Of a stretch of 7,425 nucleotides of DNA, positions 1 through 6,626 are shown one piece after another. Positions within the stretch are counted from its first letter, which is position 1. Each line of letters opens with the position of its first letter. Source of the stretch: Chloroflexota bacterium (GTDB taxonomy: Bacteria > Chloroflexota > Limnocylindria > QHBO01); assembly GCA_024636135.1 (NCBI GenBank), contig JAGXHP010000014.1, positions 1-7,425 on the forward strand, in the 5' to 3' direction. A model generated the notes under the pieces. That model was not told the origin of the DNA. It saw nothing but the letters and a program-made list of their open reading frames with translations, and searched no databases. The translations under genes were made by a program, and so were the position numbers.

Positions 1-1439
1 CCCTTCTCGGTGAGAACGGGGCGGGGAAGTCGACCCTCATGAACATCCTCTACGGACTCGCCGCCCCGGACGAGGGCGAGATCCTCATTGATGGATCACC
101 CGTGGAGATCACCGACCCGAGCGACGCCATCCGGCGCGGCATCAGCATGGTCCACCAGCACTTCATGCTCGTCCCGGTGCTCAGCGTCGCAGAGAACATC
201 CTCCTCGGCGACGAGCCGATGGCCAACCCGATCCTGCTCGATCGGGCGGCGGCAGCTCGGCGCATCCGCGAGCTCGGGGCCACGTTCGGGTGGGAGGTCG
301 ATCCTGACGCCCCGGTGGGCACGCTGTCGGTCGGCTGGCAGCAGCGCGTCGAGATCCTCAAGGCGCTCTACCGCCAGGCCCGAGTTCTCGTCCTCGACGA
401 GCCCACCGCCAGCCTCACGCCCCAGGAAACGCGCGAGATCTTCGAGGTCCTTCGTCGCCTCCGCGCGGAGGGCCACGCCATCATCTTCATCAGTCACAAG
501 CTCTATGAAGTGCTCGAGGTAGCGGATCGCATCACGGTCATCCGCCGCGGCGCGGTGGTCGGCACGCGCGTGCCGGACAAGACGGACGAAGACGACCTCG
601 CCGAGCTCATGGTCGGCCGAGAGGTGCAGCTCACCGTGGATCGTGGCGAAAGCCATCCGGGCGAGCCGATGCTGTCGGTGGCCGACCTGCGGGTGAAGGA
701 CGACCGCGGACGCGAGGCCGTCCATGACGTCTCGTTCGAGGTGCGGGCGGGTGAGATCTTCGGTATTGCGGGGGTCGCCGGAAACGGACAGGACGAGCTC
801 GGGGAGGTCATCGCCGGACTCCGACGCGTCACCTCAGGCAGCGTCGTGCTCGAAGGTCGGAACGTCACCGGGGCTAGTCCGCGACGCCTCCACCAGTTGG
901 GCGTCGGTTTCGTGCCGGCCGACCGTCACCGCTACGGGATCGTGCTGAGCTTCCCCCTGACCGACAACCTTGCACTCAACGAGTACTACCGCGCGCCCTA
1001 CGCCCGCGGTTTGGTCCGTGACGAGGATGCCATCCGGAAGTACGCGGATCGCGTGATTGCCGAGTACGACATCCGGACCCCCTCTCCCGACGTCACGGCC
1101 GGGACGCTCTCGGGCGGAAACCAGCAGAAGGTCGTGGTGGCTCGCGAGTTCGACGGCGAGCTGCGCTTCCTGCTGCTCGACCAGCCGACACGCGGCCTCG
1201 ATGTCGGCAGCATCGAGTTCATCCACCGCCAGGCCATCGCCAAGCGCGACGCAGGCGTCGGTGTGCTGCTGGTGTCGGCAGAGCTCGACGAGGTCCTCGA
1301 GCTCGCCGACCGCATCGGCGTCATGTATCGCGGGCGACTCGCCACCATCATCGACGCGAGGGAGACGAATCGCGAAGAGGTCGGGCTCCTCATGGCGACC
1401 GGAGGCCGGGAGGCAACCGGCGAGAAAGCAGCATCATGA
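1..1439 (+). CDS. Nucleoside/BMP-type ABC importer, double-domain ATP-binding protein (5' partial)
   Basis: This is the energising ATPase of a ribose/nucleoside-class ABC importer on the cytoplasmic face. The reading frame is open from base 3, and the first codons encode the Walker A motif GENGAGKST (bases 9-35). The ATG at 39 therefore lies just after Walker A and is not the real start; the true N-terminus is upstream of the window. NBD1 is complete after that: Q-loop VHQHF, signature LSVGWQQ (from 324), Walker B VLVLDEPTASL (DE at 396-401) and the H-loop histidine at 495. NBD2 has a degenerate Walker A (GVAGNGQDEL, no GKS/T), an intact signature LSGGNQQK (from 1107), a Walker B with Gln in place of the catalytic Glu (DQPTRGLD, 1179-1184), and alanine at the switch-histidine position (VSAELDE). 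One intact and one degenerate site is usual for this family (YufO/NupO, RbsA-like). The stop overlaps the next start as ATGA. The substrate is inferred to be a nucleoside from the whole operon; a sugar is the main alternative. Confidence 0.95.
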   Translation, partial: LLGENGAGKSTLMNILYGLAAPDEGEILIDGSPVEITDPSDAIRRGISMVHQHFMLVPVLSVAENILLGDEPMANPILLDRAAAARRIRELGATFGWEVDPDAPVGTLSVGWQQRVEILKALYRQARVLVLDEPTASLTPQETREIFEVLRRLRAEGHAIIFISHKLYEVLEVADRITVIRRGAVVGTRVPDKTDEDDLAELMVGREVQLTVDRGESHPGEPMLSVADLRVKDDRGREAVHDVSFEVRAGEIFGIAGVAGNGQDELGEVIAGLRRVTSGSVVLEGRNVTGASPRRLHQLGVGFVPADRHRYGIVLSFPLTDNLALNEYYRAPYARGLVRDEDAIRKYADRVIAEYDIRTPSPDVTAGTLSGGNQQKVVVAREFDGELRFLLLDQPTRGLDVGSIEFIHRQAIAKRDAGVGVLLVSAELDEVLELADRIGVMYRGRLATIIDARETNREEVGLLMATGGREATGEKAAS

Positions 1440-2635
1440 CCAAGGAGCCGGCGACGAGCGAGAACGTGAGCGCGGAGCAACCGCCACAGGCATCCGTCCC
1501 ACCCGGCGCCGGGAACGGCTCATTGGCGCAGCGCGTCCTCCGCACGACACTGCTCCCGGCGGCCGCCATCGTCCTGGCCCTCCTTGTCGGCGCGATCTTC
1601 ATCATCGCGTCCAGCCCGCTCGTCGACGGCGAGCTCAATCCCATGCTCCCGCTGACGGCCTATTGGGCGCTCGTCAGCGGGTCGCTCGGATCGCTGAACG
1701 GCATCATCAACACGCTCGCGCAGGCGACGCCGCTGGTGCTGGCGGGGCTCGCCGTCGGCATCGGCTTCAAGGCGGGGTTGTTCAACATCGGGGCCCAGGG
1801 ACAGTTCCTGATGGGCGCCCTGGCCACCGCCGCCGTCGGGGTCAGCGTCGCGGGGCTGTCGCCGTTCATCGCCATCCCGATCGCGATCGCGGCGGGCATG
1901 GCCGCCGGCATGGCCTATGGCTTCATCCCCGGCTTCCTGAAGGCCTACACCGGAGCGCACGAAGTCGTGACCACGATCATGCTGAACTTCGTGGCCATCC
2001 AGCTGGTGGCCTATATCGTCTCCGGGCCCCTGCGCGGCGCCGAGGCGTCGTTCGCCAAGACCGACACGATCGTCAGTGCCGCACTTCCGATTCTCATCGG
2101 GCGCAACGGCCACCTCGGGGTGCTGTTCGCGGCGCTCGCCGTGCCCGCCATCGCATGGCTGCTGTTCCGCAGCACGCTGGGATTCGAGATCCGGACGGTC
2201 GGCGCGAATCCCGACGCGGCGCGCTATGCCGGCATGCACCCGCGTGCACTCATCATCCTCACCATGTCGATCGCCGGCCTGCTCGCCGGCCTCGCCGGCT
2301 CGATCGAGATCCTGGGGCAGATCCGCCACATGCCCGCCGCCTATGCGACAAGCGTCGGATTCGACGCCATCGCCGTCGCGCTCCTCGGGCGCGCGCATCC
2401 GGTCGGCATTCTTTTCGCCGGACTTCTGTTCGGCGCGATGCGGGCCGGCGCCGGGCTCATGCAGATCCAGGCCGGGATTCCGGTCCAGATGATCAACGTG
2501 CTCCAGGCGGTGATCCTGTTCTTCCTCGCCGCTGACCTCATCGTGCGAGCCATCTTCCGGCTGCGCGCCGACGGAGGCAGTGTGTCCGAGCTGCAGACGG
2601 TCACCCGCTCGTACGGCGAGCAGGTTGCGAAGTAG
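1436..2635 (+). CDS. Nucleoside/BMP-type ABC importer permease, first subunit (BPD_transp_2)
   Basis: This 399-residue integral membrane protein is one half of the importer channel. Residues 1-30 are hydrophilic and rich in Pro, Glu and Ala, then hydrophobic segments begin near residue 39 and recur to about 370. Family-diagnostic stretches are FKAGLFNIGAQGQ (111-123), GAHEVVTTIMLNF (173-185), the cytoplasmic coupling-type loop TVGANPDAARYAGM (254-267) and GFDAIAVALLGRAHPVG (308-324). These match the YufP/NupP-type permeases of purine nucleoside importers rather than RbsC. The ATG shares four bases (ATGA) with the stop of the ATPase gene, and there is only a weak purine-rich stretch (GAGAAAG, 1422-1428) in front, so initiation probably depends on translational coupling. 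Length and motif order look normal. The exact substrate cannot be read from the sequence. Confidence 0.93.
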   Translation: MTKEPATSENVSAEQPPQASVPPGAGNGSLAQRVLRTTLLPAAAIVLALLVGAIFIIASSPLVDGELNPMLPLTAYWALVSGSLGSLNGIINTLAQATPLVLAGLAVGIGFKAGLFNIGAQGQFLMGALATAAVGVSVAGLSPFIAIPIAIAAGMAAGMAYGFIPGFLKAYTGAHEVVTTIMLNFVAIQLVAYIVSGPLRGAEASFAKTDTIVSAALPILIGRNGHLGVLFAALAVPAIAWLLFRSTLGFEIRTVGANPDAARYAGMHPRALIILTMSIAGLLAGLAGSIEILGQIRHMPAAYATSVGFDAIAVALLGRAHPVGILFAGLLFGAMRAGAGLMQIQAGIPVQMINVLQAVILFFLAADLIVRAIFRLRADGGSVSELQTVTRSYGEQVAK

Positions 2636-2637
2636 CC

Positions 2638-3750
2638 ATGGACGTCGTGTACGGCATCCCGATCATCGGCGTCGTTTTCCAGTTCATCGGCTACCTGATC
2701 GACGTCTTTCCGATCATCGCGCCGACGATCGTGGGGGCGGCCACGCCGATTGCCCTCGGCGCCCTGTGCGGCTTCATGAACGAGCGTTCCGGCGTGGTCA
2801 ACATCGGTATCGAGGGGATGATGCTGACCGCGGCTTTCGTCGCGTGGTGGACGGCCTCCCTCACCGCGCAGCTCGTCCCGAGCGATGTCATCGGTCCGCT
2901 CGGCATTAGCGCCCCGCTGCTCATCGGGCTCACTGCCGCCATCGCGGCCGCCATGCTGGTGAGCCTCGTCCATGCCTGGCTTTCGATCACGGTTCGCGCC
3001 GACCAGATCATCTCGGGCACGATCATCAACATTTTCGCGGTCGGCATCACCGGCTACCTGAACCTGCTCGTCAGCCGGTCGGCGCCGCCATCCGCGGGCC
3101 AGTTCAGCCGTTGGGAGACGCCGACCGCGCTCGCCGACCTGCCAGGCGTCGGCTGGCTGTTCGATGCGGTCCTCTCACAGGGACCGATCGGCCTCGCACT
3201 GCTGGTGGCGGTGATCGTCATGCAGATTCTCCTCTTCCGCTCGCGCTGGGGCCTGCGCACTCGCGCGGTCGGTGAGCATCCGGAGGCGGCCGAGACCGTC
3301 GGCATCAACGTGATCGGGCTGCGCTATCGGAACGTCATCCTGGGTGGCGTGTTCGCCGGTTTGGCAGGGGCTTACCTGACCATCGAGTTCGGGAACTCGT
3401 TCCAGGGCGAGATGACGAACGGTCGAGGATTCATCGCGCTTGCGGCCCTCATCTTCGGGCGCTGGACCCCGCTCGGCGCATTGGGAGCGGCACTCCTGTT
3501 CACAGCCTCGGAGGGAATCCAGCGCGCAGTGCGCTTCGGCCCGCCGGAGGGGGCGCTGGGCGAATTTCTGTCCGGCGTGCCGACCCAGTTCTACGGCGCC
3601 GTGCCGTACCTGATCACCATCATCGTGCTGGCGGGCGTGGTCGGGCGCTCGATGGCCCCGGCGGCCATTGGCCGCCCCTACTCGCGTGAGAAACGCGAGC
3701 GCCGCGCCGCGGCGAAGCCCGATGCAGCGGAGTCGACCTCGAGTTCCTGA
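2638..3750 (+). CDS. Nucleoside/BMP-type ABC importer permease, second subunit (BPD_transp_2)
   Basis: This 370-residue membrane protein is the partner permease that forms the heterodimeric channel. Hydrophobic segments run from about residue 5 to 336, followed by a charged cytoplasmic tail (about 345-370, rich in Arg, Lys, Glu and ending in a serine run). Family motifs are ERSGVVNIGIEGMML (49-63), RADQIISGTIINI (120-132), the loop RAVGEHPEAAETVGINV (209-225) and GRGFIALAALIFGRWTPLG (262-280). The GIEGMM and ADQIISG signatures are those of YufQ/NupQ-like subunits. Its ATG begins 2 bp after the TAG of the first permease and only a weak GCGAAG-like sequence precedes it, so translation is probably coupled. 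It is the last gene of the plus-strand operon; its stop lies 3 bp from the stop of the convergent phosphoesterase gene, leaving no intergenic space for a terminator. Confidence 0.93.
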   Translation: MDVVYGIPIIGVVFQFIGYLIDVFPIIAPTIVGAATPIALGALCGFMNERSGVVNIGIEGMMLTAAFVAWWTASLTAQLVPSDVIGPLGISAPLLIGLTAAIAAAMLVSLVHAWLSITVRADQIISGTIINIFAVGITGYLNLLVSRSAPPSAGQFSRWETPTALADLPGVGWLFDAVLSQGPIGLALLVAVIVMQILLFRSRWGLRTRAVGEHPEAAETVGINVIGLRYRNVILGGVFAGLAGAYLTIEFGNSFQGEMTNGRGFIALAALIFGRWTPLGALGAALLFTASEGIQRAVRFGPPEGALGEFLSGVPTQFYGAVPYLITIIVLAGVVGRSMAPAAIGRPYSREKRERRAAAKPDAAESTSSS

Positions 3751-3819
3751 AGGTCAGCCAGAAATCGCCTGCGTCGGGGTATGCGGCTGCTGGCTCGGAG
3801 GCTCGCGCAAGAGGTCGAC
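3732..3819. repeat. Imperfect inverted repeat across the convergent gene junction
   Basis: A perfect 9-bp inverted repeat (GTCGACCTC at 3732-3740, GAGGTCGAC at 3811-3819) and a perfect 6-bp one (AGCCAG at 3756-3761, CTGGCT at 3790-3795) share exactly the same symmetry axis, between 3775 and 3776. Scattered further pairs lie inside, for example 3766-3768 with 3783-3785. The element covers both stop codons, with the axis inside the phosphoesterase C-terminal codons. Neither side is followed by a T-tract. It might fold at the 3' end of either transcript, or it might be chance. Confidence 0.3.
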
Positions 3820-4500
3820 CGACAGTCCCTCGGCAGTCATGTCGCGCACCACCGACAGGTGGTCGTAGTCGACCGACCGGAACCCGATGGCGATCTCCGG
3901 ATCGCCGATGTAGATGACCGCGTATCGCGCACGGGCGTCTCCCTCAGTGCCGCAGCCAACCGACCCGCAGGCAACGAAGTGCGCCTGGCCCACGACCCGA
4001 TGGAACGCCTCGTGCGTGTGGCCGAAGCAGAAGAGATCGTCGGCCTCGTCGCTCGCGATCCGGGCCAGCACCCGGGACGGGCGGTCGGACCACAGGTACT
4101 CGTTCTCGCGAATCGGCGAGCCGTGGAACAGGTACATCGAGCGACCCGCGACGTCCAGGCGCAGCGTCTTCGGTAGCTGCCGCAGCCAGGATCGATGCTC
4201 CTCGAGCATCACACCAGCCGTCCAGCGCATCGACGCATCCCCGGTGGCCTCGGCCTCAGCCGACTCCCACGCGGCTCCCGTCTGCTCGCGGTCCATTCCC
4301 ACCGCCTCATCCCAGTTGCCCTGGACGGTCGGGATCTCGAGATCGCGGAGCAGCTGCACCGTCTCGTTGGGATGCGGCCCGCGCCCCACGACGTCGCCGG
4401 TGCAATAGACGGCATCGGCGCCGATCTTGGCGATGTCGTCGAGGACGGCCCGCAGGGCGGGCAGGTTGGCGTGGATATCGGAGATGGCAGCAATCCGCAT
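3754..4500 (-). CDS. Calcineurin-like metallophosphoesterase (Metallophos_2, YfcE-like)
   Basis: This 248-residue soluble dinuclear-metal phosphoesterase has all the family's metal-binding motifs: SDIHAN (D8, H10), TGDVVGRGP (D36), GNWDE (N62, D64), FHGSP (H126) and FGHTHE (H161, H163). The C-terminal part carries ACGSVGCGTEGDARARY, corresponding to the family's usual PGSVG...GDPRA region with Cys replacing the Pro. Such proteins hydrolyse phosphodiesters or phosphomonoesters of small molecules; the substrate is not predictable. Residues about 70-120 form a helical insert with Glu- and Ala-rich sequence. The ATG at 4500 gives the canonical MRIAAISDIHAN start, so no alternative is needed. No Shine-Dalgarno sequence precedes it (TGCGGCA directly upstream). 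It lies 72 bp after the mrp-like gene in the same direction, and may share its transcript or use its own promoter. Confidence 0.9.
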   Translation of the reverse strand: MRIAAISDIHANLPALRAVLDDIAKIGADAVYCTGDVVGRGPHPNETVQLLRDLEIPTVQGNWDEAVGMDREQTGAAWESAEAEATGDASMRWTAGVMLEEHRSWLRQLPKTLRLDVAGRSMYLFHGSPIRENEYLWSDRPSRVLARIASDEADDLFCFGHTHEAFHRVVGQAHFVACGSVGCGTEGDARARYAVIYIGDPEIAIGFRSVDYDHLSVVRDMTAEGLSVDLLREPPSQQPHTPTQAISG

Positions 4501-4507
4501 TGCCGCA

Positions 4508-4535
4508 GTGTTACCGGGCGACCCGGGGTCCGCAA
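4508..4535 (-). promoter_or_regulatory. Weak candidate promoter for the phosphoesterase gene
   Basis: On the minus strand TTGCGG (4535-4530) and TAACAC (4513-4508) are separated by 16 bp, and the last base of the second hexamer is 7 nt from the ATG. Each hexamer matches the sigma-70 consensus at only 3 of 6 positions, so this is weak. If real, transcription would start almost at the start codon, consistent with the lack of a Shine-Dalgarno sequence. Confidence 0.25.
4514..4526. repeat. Short inverted repeat CCGGG-CGA-CCCGG
   Basis: A perfect 5-bp inverted repeat with a 3-nt loop lies between the mrp-like gene and the phosphoesterase gene. It falls within the spacer of the candidate phosphoesterase promoter, so it could be an operator. 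It could also be a small hairpin about 47 nt downstream of the mrp-like stop, but no T-run follows. In GC-rich DNA such a short repeat can easily be chance. Confidence 0.3.
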
Positions 4536-4572
4536 TCCCCCGATGGTGGAACTTCCGTACGCCCCTTCAGGG

Positions 4573-5661
4573 TCAGATGGAGCCGCTGCCGACCGCCACC
4601 GGGGCCGCCAGGACGCTCACCTTGCCGGCCACCGTGCGGGCGACCTCGCGCATGGCGCTCGCGGCGGGTGAGCTCTCGCCACCGGGATACTGCGGCGAGG
4701 TGATCGGCACCCCGGCATCGCCACCTGCCCGGACGGCCGGCTCGAGCGGGATGCGGCCCAGCACCTCGAGCTCGAGCTCGCGGGCGATCTTCTCGCCACC
4801 GCCCGATCCGAAGATGTCGTGCTCCTCGCTGCAGTTCGGGCAGACGAACCCGCTCATGTTCTCGATGACGCCCAGCGTCCGCACGTTGACCTTGTTGAAC
4901 ATCCCGATCGCCTTGCGGGCGTCGAGGAGGCTCACCTCCTGCGGGGTGGTGACGATCACCGCTCCCGTGAGCGGGATGAGCTGGCTCAGGGAGAGCGCCG
5001 CGTCCCCGGTCCCCGGAGGCAGGTCGATGACGAGGTAGTCGAGCTCGCCCCATTCGACGTCGCGCAGGAACTGGGCGATGGCGCTGTGGATGAGCGGCCC
5101 GCGCCAGATCACCGGCGCATCGGCCTGGAGGAAGTACTGGATGCTCATCATCTGCACGCCGTGACTGACGACCGGATTCGGCTTGCCGCCCGATCCGGTG
5201 ACGTGAGCGCCCTGCGTGCCCATCATCAGCGGCACGTTGGGTCCGGTGATGTCCGCATCGAGCAGTCCGACGCGCGCGCCATCCCGGGCCAGGCTGACCG
5301 CGAGGTTCACGGCCACCGTCGACTTCCCCACTCCGCCCTTGCCGGACGCGACCGCGATCGTGTTCTTCACCCCGGGGATCAGGTCGGCTGCCGGGCCGCC
5401 GAAGGAGCGCTTGACGTTGCTGGCCCAGTCGACGCGCACGGTGGTGGCGCCGATGGCGCTCAGCGCGTCGCCGATGTCGCTCTCGATCGTCGCCTTGAGC
5501 GGGCAGGCCGGGGTTGTGAGCTCCACGGTGAGGTCGACCACGCTGCCATCGATCAGGACGTTCTTCACCATGCCGAGCGAGACCAGGTCGCGCCCGATCT
5601 CGGGGTCCTTCACGCTGCCGAGCGCGGCGAGGATGTTGTCGTTTGTGAGCAGATCGGACAT
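4573..5661 (-). CDS. mrp: Mrp/ApbC family Fe-S cluster carrier P-loop ATPase
   Basis: This cytosolic scaffold binds and transfers Fe-S clusters in an ATP-dependent way in characterised homologues (ApbC, Nbp35/Ind1). From the ATG at 5661 the protein has 362 residues, normal for the family. Residues about 7-80 are a MIP18/DUF59 domain with the conserved TTPACPLK (C53). Then come the deviant Walker A SGKGGVGKST (106-115), with its signature lysine as well as the P-loop lysine, DADITGPNVP (135-144), DLPPGTGD (213-220), and the cluster-binding CxxC pair CPNC (274-277). A GTG at 5736 in the same frame would add 25 residues (MKGAALPAT...), but they are low-complexity and unlike the family, and MSDLL is the typical start. 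An AAGGAG (5682-5677) precedes the ATG at a rather long 15 nt. The gene ends TGA-CCC-TGA, a double stop. It probably serves general Fe-S assembly and is not specific to the nucleoside genes. Confidence 0.93.
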   Translation of the reverse strand: MSDLLTNDNILAALGSVKDPEIGRDLVSLGMVKNVLIDGSVVDLTVELTTPACPLKATIESDIGDALSAIGATTVRVDWASNVKRSFGGPAADLIPGVKNTIAVASGKGGVGKSTVAVNLAVSLARDGARVGLLDADITGPNVPLMMGTQGAHVTGSGGKPNPVVSHGVQMMSIQYFLQADAPVIWRGPLIHSAIAQFLRDVEWGELDYLVIDLPPGTGDAALSLSQLIPLTGAVIVTTPQEVSLLDARKAIGMFNKVNVRTLGVIENMSGFVCPNCSEEHDIFGSGGGEKIARELELEVLGRIPLEPAVRAGGDAGVPITSPQYPGGESSPAASAMREVARTVAGKVSVLAAPVAVGSGSI

Positions 5662-5676
5662 GGGCTGGCTCGGGGG

Positions 5677-5682
5677 CTCCTT
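5677..5682 (-). promoter_or_regulatory. Candidate Shine-Dalgarno sequence for mrp
   Basis: AAGGAG on the minus strand is a strong anti-16S match. Its spacing to the ATG at 5661 is 15 nt, longer than usual, and no other start codon lies between. It supports the ATG at 5661 over the GTG at 5736, inside whose extra coding sequence it would fall. Confidence 0.5.
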
Positions 5683-5707
5683 CGTGCGGGACCGATGCGG
5701 CTCGCTG

Positions 5708-5736
5708 AGCGTAGCAGGTAGGGCCGCCCCCTTCAC
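5708..5736 (-). promoter_or_regulatory. Weak candidate promoter for mrp
   Basis: On the minus strand GTGAAG (5736-5731) and TACGCT (5713-5708) are 17 bp apart. TACGCT fits the TANNNT core and GTGAAG keeps the central TGA of TTGACA, but each matches only 3 of 6 consensus bases. The predicted transcript would begin near 5701, about 40 nt before the ATG at 5661 and upstream of the AAGGAG. The -35 hexamer sits in the loop of the inverted repeat at 5722-5746. Confidence 0.25.
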
Positions 5737-5746
5737 GCGGGCGGCC
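5722..5746. repeat. Perfect 8-bp inverted repeat (hairpin) downstream of the deacetylase gene
   Basis: GGCCGCCC (5722-5729) and GGGCGGCC (5739-5746) are exact reverse complements with a 9-nt loop. The stem is all G/C and begins 8 nt after the deacetylase stop codon, the usual place for a terminator or a 3'-end-stabilising hairpin. No T-run follows on the minus strand (CTACCTGCTACG), so it is not a canonical intrinsic terminator. Confidence 0.5.
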
Positions 5747-5753
5747 GGGAGGC

Positions 5754-6608
5754 TCAGGCCAGTCCGTCGAACAACGAGCTCTCACCATCCACGGCGAGCG
5801 GCAGCGCCGACGCCGCCAGCCGGTAGTGCTCGGTCCCGATCCACGCGTCGCGTCGCTCGGCGCCCCAGTCGTGGAACGGGCCCGACGACCCGGTCTGCGA
5901 CACGTGGCGGCTGATGGCGGCGAGCTTCAGCTGGGCCAGATCACCGAGCTCGAGGGCAACGGTCGGCTCGGCCGGCGATCCATACCCACTGGCCGGCTTC
6001 TGTTCGCCGAGCGAGGCTACGACATCGGTCGGCACCACCAGCTCGTAGAGCTTTGCCGCCCGCCAGGCGACCTGGTCCTCTTCGAGGTCGTCCTCGTAGG
6101 CGAGTGGCTCGGCCGCGCGGTCGTAGGCGGCTCTCACCGCTCGCGAGAGCACGACGTGATCGGTGTCGCCGGTGACCCCGTCCGGCCCGAACGACAGGAT
6201 GACCTCGGGGCGATGCATGCGGATCGGCTCGACGATGCGACCGACGAGGTGATCGAAATCCTCGCGATCGAGGTCGCCCTCGGAATAGTCAAGCATCCGT
6301 ACGACACGCACGCCGAGCAGCGCGACCGACCGCCGGAGCTCGTCCTCGCGCACGGTGTCGAGATTGCGCCAGGTGACCGCGCCGTGCTTGAGGTCGCGGT
6401 TCTTTCCGCCGGGGGCCGGCGACGCGTCGGTCAACCGAGCGTCGAACCATCCACGGGTCACGCACACGACGACGACGTAGGCCCCTGCCGCGGCGGCACT
6501 CGCGATCGCCCCGCCGAAGCCGAAGGCCTCGTCTCCGGGATGCGCGACGACGACCATCAGGCTCCGTGCCGGGGCACGCTCGCGGACCGGTCGCCAGATC
6601 GATGACAC
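5754..6608 (-). CDS. PIG-L/LmbE-family deacetylase-like protein with altered catalytic motifs
   Basis: This 284-residue protein is predicted to be soluble and to belong to the zinc-dependent N-acetyl-sugar deacetylase superfamily (MshB, BshB, LmbE). Motif 1 is AHPGDE (H23, D26), followed by glycine-rich FGFGGAIA. The second metal motif is GDTDH (147-151), with H151 the likely third zinc ligand. Other family features are LGVRVVRMLDY (98-108), EVILSFGPDG (135-144) and HVSQTGSSGPF (235-245). The usual motifs are AHPDDE and GHPDH, so the likely catalytic base Asp is Gly25 and the likely intermediate-stabilising His is Asp148, while all three inferred zinc ligands remain. Activity is therefore uncertain. 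The chosen start is GTG at 6608, supported by a -10-like TATACT 7 nt before it. An internal ATG at 6557 (MVVVAHPGDE) would give 267 residues and is a real alternative. The gene starts 18 bp after the deaminase stop and is in the same frame. No substrate can be named. Confidence 0.85.
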   Translation of the reverse strand: MSSIWRPVRERAPARSLMVVVAHPGDEAFGFGGAIASAAAAGAYVVVVCVTRGWFDARLTDASPAPGGKNRDLKHGAVTWRNLDTVREDELRRSVALLGVRVVRMLDYSEGDLDREDFDHLVGRIVEPIRMHRPEVILSFGPDGVTGDTDHVVLSRAVRAAYDRAAEPLAYEDDLEEDQVAWRAAKLYELVVPTDVVASLGEQKPASGYGSPAEPTVALELGDLAQLKLAAISRHVSQTGSSGPFHDWGAERRDAWIGTEHYRLAASALPLAVDGESSLFDGLA

Positions 6609-6615
6609 GGCCGGC

Positions 6616-6621
6616 AGTATA
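6616..6621 (-). promoter_or_regulatory. Candidate -10 element giving a leaderless deacetylase transcript
   Basis: TATACT on the minus strand matches 5 of 6 bases of the TATAAT consensus, unusual in this GC-rich DNA. It lies 7 nt before the GTG at 6608, so a transcript would start at or next to the start codon. A poor -35 match (TCGAGG, 6643-6638, 16-bp spacer) is the best I find. The nearest purine run, GGA after the TAG, is too far away to be a good ribosome binding site. Confidence 0.4.
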
Positions 6622-6626
6622 CGGTC

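Noticed and set aside
39..1439. ATG at 39 as the start of the ABC ATPase
   Set aside because: Bases 3-38 in the same frame encode the Walker A motif, so the gene begins upstream of the window.
1057..2535. Plus-strand reading frame of 492 codons overlapping the ATPase and first permease
   Set aside because: Low-complexity Arg/Ser/Pro translation running across two real genes; a GC-rich shadow frame.
4819..5721. Plus-strand reading frame of 300 codons antisense to mrp
   Set aside because: Composition is Arg/Asp/His/Val-rich antisense shadow with no domain; the minus-strand Mrp motifs are unambiguous.
5662..5736. 25-residue N-terminal extension of Mrp from the GTG at 5736
   Set aside because: The extension is unlike family N-termini, overlaps the hairpin and the AAGGAG, and MSDLL at 5661 is the usual start.
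5722..5746. Intrinsic terminator after the PIG-L gene
   Set aside because: The stem is strong, but no T-run follows on the minus strand, so I list it only as an inverted repeat.
4511..5788. Long minus-strand reading frame (425 codons) over mrp
   Set aside because: Arg/Pro/Gly-rich translation typical of a shifted frame of GC-rich DNA; it overlaps the clearly recognisable Mrp protein.
5826..6605. Plus-strand reading frame of 259 codons antisense to the PIG-L gene
   Set aside because: It mirrors the PIG-L codons and has no recognisable family; the minus-strand frame has the PIG-L motifs.
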